Made by a program: the position numbers and the translations under genes
Part shown: positions 11,521 through 15,850 of the stretch, piece after piece
How positions within the stretch are numbered: the stretch's first letter is position 1
Layout: the number at the start of each line of letters is the position of its first letter
Notes under the pieces: generated by a model
Database searches by the model: none
Told to the model about the DNA's origin: nothing
Seen by the model: only the letters and a program-made list of their open reading frames with translations
Assembly (NCBI GenBank): GCA_038235385.1
Contig: JBBSTY010000102.1
Span: forward strand, 1-15,850
Reading direction: 5' to 3'
Length of the DNA: 15,850 bases
From: JBBSTY01 sp038235385
GTDB lineage: Bacteria > Actinomycetota > Acidimicrobiia > Acidimicrobiales > Acidimicrobilacustridaceae

Positions 11521-14394
11521 ATGACCGAGCCCCGCTCCCTCGACGCCCTCGAGGACCACGGCGCCTTCATCGGCCGCCACATCGGCCCGAGCGCCGCCGA
11601 GCAGGCGACGATGCTCGACCGCCTCGGACTGACCTCGCTCGACCACCTCATCGACCAGGTGGTCCCCGACTCGATCCGCCTCGACAAGCCCCTCGAGCTC
11701 GGCCCACCGGTCACCGAGACCGACGCCATCGACCGGCTCCGCGCCCTCGCCGATCGCAACGAGGTCGCCACCTCGCTCATCGGCTGCGGCTACGCGAACA
11801 CCATCACGCCGGGCGTGATCCTGCGCAACGTGCTGGAGAACCCGGGCTGGTACACCGCCTACACCCCGTACCAACCCGAGATCAGCCAAGGTCGCCTCGA
11901 GACCCTGCTCAACTACCAGACCGTCGTGTGCGACCTCACCGGCATGGAGATCACCAACGCGTCGATGCTCGACGAGGGCACTGCGGCAGCCGAAGCCATG
12001 GCCATGGCGCGTCGGATCAACCCCAAGGGCGGCGACGTCTTCGTCGTCGATGCCGACTGCCATCCCCAGACCATCGCGGTGGTGACCACGCGTGCCGTGC
12101 CCCTCGGGGTCGAGGTGCGGGTCGTCGATGCCCGCGATGCCGCAGTCGGTGAGGGCACCTTCGCCGTGCTGCTCCAGCAACCGGGTTCATCGGGTCGACT
12201 CCGCGACGACGAGGCGTTGATCGCCGACATCCACCGGAGCGGCGCCATCGCCATCGTGGCCACCGATCTGTTGGCCCTCACCCTCATCCGTCCGCCGGGC
12301 GAGATCGGCGCCGACATCGTGGTCGGCAACTCCCAGCGGTTCGGGGTTCCCCTCGGGTTCGGCGGACCCCACGCCGGGTTCCTGGCCACGCGCGACACCC
12401 ACAAGCGAACCCTGCCCGGTCGCCTCGTCGGCGTGTCGGTCGACGCCGCCGGCCGGCCGGCCAACCGCCTCGCCCTCCAGACGCGCGAGCAGCACATCCG
12501 TCGCGAGAAGGCCACCTCCAACATCTGCACGGCGCAGGTGCTGTTGGCCAACATCGCCGGCCTGTACGCCGCCTACCACGGCCCCGACGGGCTGCGGCGC
12601 ATCGCCGAGCGGGTCCACCGCCTCACCACGATCCTGGCTGCGGGCCTTCGGGCCGGAGGCGTCGACGTGCAGAACGACACGTTCTTCGACACGCTCACCA
12701 TCTCGGTCCCCGGCCGGGCCAGCGCCATCGCCGCAGTCGCCCGGTCCCAGCGCATCAACCTGCGCATCGTCGACCACGACACCCTCGGCGTGTCCCTGGA
12801 CGAGACCACCACCCGTCAGGTCGTCACCGACCTGTGGACGTCGTTCGGGGTCGCCGCGTCGGTGGACGACCTCGACCTCACCGTCGGGACGGCCATCCCG
12901 CCGTCGCTCGTGCGGACCAGCGAGTTCCTGACCCACCCGGTCTTCCACTCGTACCACTCCGAGACCGAGATGTTGCGCTACCTGCGCAAGCTCAGCGACC
13001 GCGACCTCGCCCTCGATCGGGCCATGATCCCCCTGGGCTCGTGCACCATGAAGCTCAACGCCACGAGCGAGATGGTCCCGGTCACGTGGCCGGAGTTCGG
13101 TGCCATCCATCCCTTCGTCCCGCCCGAACAGGTCACCGGGTACCTCGAGATGATCCGCCAGCTCGAGGAGGCGCTCATCGAGATCACCGGGTACGACGCC
13201 GTCTCGCTCCAGCCGAACGCCGGGAGCCAGGGCGAGTACGCCGGTCTGCTCGCCATCCGCGAGTACCACCGCGCACGCGGCGAGGAGCACCGCAACGTCT
13301 GTCTCATCCCGGCATCCGCGCACGGCACCAACGCGGCGAGCGCATCGATGGTCGAGATGTCGGTGGTGGTCGTGGCGTGCGACGACGACGGAAACGTCGA
13401 TCTCGACGACCTGCGCGCCAAGCTGGCCGAGCACCGCGAGGACCTCGCGTGCATCATGGTCACCTACCCGTCGACCCACGGCGTCTTCGAGGCCGAGATC
13501 ACCACGATCTGCGACCTCGTCCACGAGCACGGCGGCCAGGTCTACGTCGACGGCGCCAACCTCAACGCACTGGTCGGGGTGGCCAAACCCGGGCGGTTCG
13601 GCGCCGACGTGTCCCACCTGAACCTGCACAAGACGTTCTGCATCCCCCACGGTGGCGGCGGGCCGGGGGTCGGCCCGGTCGCCGCACGCGAGCACCTCGC
13701 CCCGTACCTGCCGAACCACCCCTTCACCGATGCCGCCGGCCCGGTGACCGGTCCCGGACCCGTCTCGGCCGCGCCGTGGGGATCCGCCAGCATCCTTCCG
13801 ATCTCGTGGATGTACATCACCATGATGGGCAGCGAGGGTCTGCTGCAGGCCACCCAGGTCGCCATCCTGACCGCCAACTACATCGCCGCCCGTCTCGCCG
13901 ACCACTACCCCATCCTCTACACGGGGCAGAACGGGATGGTCGCCCACGAGTGCATCGTGGACCTCCGCCCCATCACCCGGGACGAGGGCGTCACCGTCGA
14001 CGACGTCGCCAAGCGACTGATCGACTACGGCTTCCACGCGCCCACGATGTCGTTCCCCGTGGCGGGCACCCTCATGATCGAGGCCACCGAGTCGGAGGGC
14101 CTTGCCGAGGTCGACCGCTTCTGCGATGCCATGATCTCCATCCGAGACGAGATCCGCCGGGTCGGCGAAGGTGAGTGGCCAGCTGATGACAACCCCCTGC
14201 GCAACGCACCGCACACCGCGGAGGACCTCGCCACCGATGCGTGGTCGCACCCGTACCCCCGCGACCTCGCCGCCTACCCCGTGGCGTCGCTGCGGACCGA
14301 CAAGTACTTCGCTCCGGTCAGTCGGATCGACGGTGCGTACGGCGATCGCAACGTGATGTGCAGCTGCCCACCGGTCGAGGCGTTCGCCGAGTGA
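11521..14394 (+). CDS. gcvP: Glycine dehydrogenase (decarboxylating), P-protein of the glycine cleavage system (957 aa)
   Basis: PLP enzyme that decarboxylates glycine and passes the aminomethyl group to the lipoyl arm of the H-protein; cytoplasmic. The full-length single-chain form (about 950 aa) is present. The N-terminal G-R-H-I-G-P-S signature lies near residue 20, followed by the N-terminal half and the C-terminal PLP half. The Schiff-base lysine is K704 in L-N-L-H-K-T-F-C, followed by the glycine-rich loop H-G-G-G-G-P-G-V-G-P. Also typical are C-G-Y-A-N-T near residue 90 and L-G-S-C-T-M-K-L-N near 505. ATG 11521 follows GGAGAGG at about ten bases. Expression should be raised by glycine through the tandem riboswitch. 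The stop overlaps the start of a lipoprotein gene (GTGA). gcvT lies convergently 754 bases beyond the gcvP stop; gcvH is not in the window. Confidence 0.98.
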   Translation: MTEPRSLDALEDHGAFIGRHIGPSAAEQATMLDRLGLTSLDHLIDQVVPDSIRLDKPLELGPPVTETDAIDRLRALADRNEVATSLIGCGYANTITPGVILRNVLENPGWYTAYTPYQPEISQGRLETLLNYQTVVCDLTGMEITNASMLDEGTAAAEAMAMARRINPKGGDVFVVDADCHPQTIAVVTTRAVPLGVEVRVVDARDAAVGEGTFAVLLQQPGSSGRLRDDEALIADIHRSGAIAIVATDLLALTLIRPPGEIGADIVVGNSQRFGVPLGFGGPHAGFLATRDTHKRTLPGRLVGVSVDAAGRPANRLALQTREQHIRREKATSNICTAQVLLANIAGLYAAYHGPDGLRRIAERVHRLTTILAAGLRAGGVDVQNDTFFDTLTISVPGRASAIAAVARSQRINLRIVDHDTLGVSLDETTTRQVVTDLWTSFGVAASVDDLDLTVGTAIPPSLVRTSEFLTHPVFHSYHSETEMLRYLRKLSDRDLALDRAMIPLGSCTMKLNATSEMVPVTWPEFGAIHPFVPPEQVTGYLEMIRQLEEALIEITGYDAVSLQPNAGSQGEYAGLLAIREYHRARGEEHRNVCLIPASAHGTNAASASMVEMSVVVVACDDDGNVDLDDLRAKLAEHREDLACIMVTYPSTHGVFEAEITTICDLVHEHGGQVYVDGANLNALVGVAKPGRFGADVSHLNLHKTFCIPHGGGGPGVGPVAAREHLAPYLPNHPFTDAAGPVTGPGPVSAAPWGSASILPISWMYITMMGSEGLLQATQVAILTANYIAARLADHYPILYTGQNGMVAHECIVDLRPITRDEGVTVDDVAKRLIDYGFHAPTMSFPVAGTLMIEATESEGLAEVDRFCDAMISIRDEIRRVGEGEWPADDNPLRNAPHTAEDLATDAWSHPYPRDLAAYPVASLRTDKYFAPVSRIDGAYGDRNVMCSCPPVEAFAE

Positions 14395-15059
14395 TCCGTG
14401 CGCGAAGGGCAACATCGCCACGACCGCGGGCCGGACGGGTGCTCGCCACCCTCTCGGCGCTCATCGTGTCCGCGCTGTTCGCTGCGGGATGCACCGCATC
14501 GAACGGCACCGGCGCGTCCACCGACGTCAACGATCCGGAGGCGCCACCCGCCACGGCACCGAACGGCGCGCCCAGCTTCGCCCTCCCCGAGGACCCGGGC
14601 GCGCAGATCCGCGCCTCGGGCCTGCGCGAGCTGCCCGACGACGCCGAGGTGATCCGGTCACGGGTGCACGTCGCCGTCATCATCAACGACTTCCCGGTCG
14701 AGGTGCCCGCAGGCATCGGTGTCACGCCCAACGGGTCGTCCCCGCTGAGCACCACCGACACCGACGGCATCGTCATCATCCAGACCGAGGTGCCCGAAGG
14801 CGCCGACGACACCGCTCCCACCTACACGCTCGGCCAGCTCTTCACCGAATGGGGTGTCCGCCTCGACAAGACCTGTGTCGCCGCGTACTGCAGCGACGAG
14901 TCGCACCAGCTGCTCGGTTGGGTCAACGGCCAGCTCGTCGGCGATCCGGCCTCGATCGCACTCGTCGATCTGGACCAGGTCGTCGTGTGGTTCGGTCCTC
15001 GGGACGTCAACCCGGCCATCCCGGCATCGCACGACTTCCCCACCGACACCACCCCCTGA
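14391..15059 (+). CDS. Small lipoprotein, translationally coupled to gcvP (222 aa)
   Basis: The GTG at 14391 overlaps the gcvP TGA (GTGA), with GAGG ten bases before it inside gcvP. Residues 1-17 are Arg-rich, then a hydrophobic stretch ends in L-F-A-A-G-C34, a lipobox, so the mature protein should be lipid-anchored outside the membrane. A flexible Ser/Thr/Pro/Ala linker follows. The domain (about 85-215) contains V-P-A-G-I-G-V-T-P-N, P-L-S-T-T-D-T-D-G-I-V-I-I, Y-T-L-G-Q-L-F-T-E-W-G-V, a close cysteine pair C162-V-A-A-Y-C167, W-V-N-G-Q-L-V-G-D-P, and V-V-W-F-G. I recall an unnamed actinobacterial exported family with this layout in which the middle motif reads P-L-H-T-H-D; if so, both histidines are lost here. 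Function unknown. Its link to glycine metabolism is positional only. Confidence 0.87.
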   Translation: MIRARRATSPRPRAGRVLATLSALIVSALFAAGCTASNGTGASTDVNDPEAPPATAPNGAPSFALPEDPGAQIRASGLRELPDDAEVIRSRVHVAVIINDFPVEVPAGIGVTPNGSSPLSTTDTDGIVIIQTEVPEGADDTAPTYTLGQLFTEWGVRLDKTCVAAYCSDESHQLLGWVNGQLVGDPASIALVDLDQVVVWFGPRDVNPAIPASHDFPTDTTP

Positions 15060-15103
15060 GGTCCGCCTGAGGTCGACGTGCGGTCCGCCTGCGGTCGACA
15101 CGA
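15060..15103. repeat. Two imperfect 22-base tandem units in the convergent intergenic gap
   Basis: Units at 15060-15081 and 15082-15103 agree at 18 of 22 positions, each starting GGTCCGCCTG and containing the self-complementary GTCGAC. GTCGAC of the two units can pair with each other. GGTCG-7-CGACC (15104-15120) follows as a five-base-pair stem. Together these may act as a bidirectional terminator between the lipoprotein gene and gcvT; there is no T-run. Confidence 0.5.
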
Positions 15104-15147
15104 GGTCGGCCCGTGCGACCACGACGTCCACCTCCACCCGCCGCGGT

Positions 15148-15850
15148 TCAGCGCCGGGGCACGAAGGGCGTCGAGACCACCGTGGCGGGCATCGTCGTTC
15201 CGCGAGCATCGATCTCGACCGCGTCACCCACCGCGGCGGTCGGGGGCAGGAAGGCGAGGGCGATCCCGTGGCCGAGCTCGGGTGAGAAGTTGCCGCTCGT
15301 CACCACGCCGACCTTCTCGCCTCCGATGAGCACGGGCTGATCGGCTCGCGGTGGCCTCCGACCCTCGACCGACAGGCCGACGAGTCGACGGCGCACGCCC
15401 GCGTCGCGTTCGGCCATCAGCGCAGCCCGCCCTCGGAACTCGCCCTTGTCCCAGCTCACGACCCACCCCAGCCCGGCCTGGAGCGGGGTGATCCCTGCGC
15501 CGAGCTCGTGGCCGTGCAGCGGCAGGCCCGCTTCGAGCCGCAGGGTGTCACGCGCGCCGAGCCCGGCCGGCTTCACCCCGGCCGAGAGCAGCGCATCCCA
15601 GAACGCTTCGGCGTGGGCCGTGGGGATGGCGCACTCGACCCCGTCCTCCCCCGTGTACCCGGTGCCGGCCACCACGGCCTGCACCCCGTTCCACTCGAAC
15701 GGGGCCACCCGGAACCTCCCGATCGCCGCGGCATCGGGGCTCACCCGAGCGAGGCGTTCGCGGGCCTCGGGACCCTGCACGGCGATGAGCGCCCGAGCGG
15801 CCGGGGTGTCGACGATGGGGACAGCGGCGTGGGGGGGGGGGCCGCGGGCC
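15148..15850 (-). CDS. gcvT: Aminomethyltransferase, T-protein of the glycine cleavage system (5' end outside window)
   Basis: Transfers the methylene group from the aminomethyl-lipoyl H-protein to tetrahydrofolate and releases ammonia. The visible ~234 residues form the C-terminal two thirds. They show A-V-Q-G-P-E-A, G-T-G-Y-T-G-E-D-G-V-E (the canonical GYTGEDG motif), G-L-G-A-R-D-T-L-R-L-E-A-G-L-P-L-H-G-H-E-L, W-D-K-G-E-F-R-G, and V-T-S-G-N-F-S-P near the end. These are diagnostic of GcvT rather than of YgfZ or dimethylglycine dehydrogenases. The gene is convergent with the gcvP unit, so the riboswitch at 11217-11446 does not control it. A run of 11 G (15831-15841) in the 5' part encodes an unusual G-P-P-P-H and lies next to the window edge, so the first ~10 visible residues are suspect. 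A GTG at 15780 is internal, not the start. Confidence 0.95.
   Translation of the reverse strand, partial: ARGPPPHAAVPIVDTPAARALIAVQGPEARERLARVSPDAAAIGRFRVAPFEWNGVQAVVAGTGYTGEDGVECAIPTAHAEAFWDALLSAGVKPAGLGARDTLRLEAGLPLHGHELGAGITPLQAGLGWVVSWDKGEFRGRAALMAERDAGVRRRLVGLSVEGRRPPRADQPVLIGGEKVGVVTSGNFSPELGHGIALAFLPPTAAVGDAVEIDARGTTMPATVVSTPFVPRR

Noticed and set aside
9988..12180. A 730-codon minus-strand frame over the Thr-stalk gene, riboswitch and gcvP start
   Set aside because: It spans the conserved glycine riboswitch and two supported genes, and is low-complexity Gly/Arg.
12187..14421. A 744-codon open frame on the minus strand opposite gcvP
   Set aside because: gcvP on the plus strand is unambiguous. 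The opposite frame is open only because of third-position G/C bias, and its translation is Asp/Gly/Val/His-rich with no family motif.
14391..15059. The gcvP-linked lipoprotein as the missing B12-binding beta domain (DUF4430-like) partner of the barrel protein
   Set aside because: It lies more than 8 kb away under a different riboswitch, and the motifs I can see do not specifically match DUF4430.

Overview
The window is very GC-rich (roughly two thirds G+C or more by eye). Coding capacity is dense, with strong G/C preference at third codon positions. Its features point to a high-GC actinobacterium: an actinobacterial-type dif site, TAnnnT -10 elements placed six bases before start codons (leaderless promoters), Thr/Ser-rich surface proteins, a LimB-like flavin monooxygenase and a glycine riboswitch in front of gcvP. 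A member of the Acidimicrobiia is my best guess, but that is inference. The poly-G run at the right edge suggests the end of an assembled contig.

Left part (1-2522): the C-terminal end of a DUF4097-type beta-repeat protein (+) meets a convergent two-gene unit (-) of a patatin-like lipid hydrolase and an EcsC-like protein. Next comes a 329-base gene-free stretch. It carries an 11-6-11 XerC/XerD recombination site (dif) at 2255-2282, which would place the chromosome replication terminus here.

Middle-left (2523-5942, all -): read in the direction of transcription there is a cobalamin riboswitch, a hairpin burying the ribosome binding site, and a secreted protein of the prenyltransferase/terpenoid-cyclase fold (the fold of animal intrinsic factor). 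Two small zinc-ribbon proteins follow almost without gaps, and then thymidylate kinase (tmk). The arrangement suggests a B12-repressed gene set whose lead product is an extracellular, possibly B12-binding, protein.

Middle-right (6132-11178, all +): a class II aldolase/adducin-like enzyme; a zinc-ribbon/membrane/beta-propeller protein; a LimB-like flavin-dependent monooxygenase behind a perfect TetR-type palindrome and an apparently leaderless promoter; and a second zinc-ribbon/membrane protein with a Thr-rich stalk and a small beta-sandwich domain.

Right part (11161-15850): a promoter and a tandem glycine riboswitch control full-length gcvP (glycine decarboxylase). A small lipoprotein gene overlaps gcvP by four bases. 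A 22-base imperfect duplication lies between it and a convergent gcvT (aminomethyltransferase) that runs off the right edge. Two different metabolite riboswitches within about 6 kb, together with the dif site, are the standout regulatory and structural elements. I saw no tRNA, rRNA, CRISPR array, transposase or phage module.
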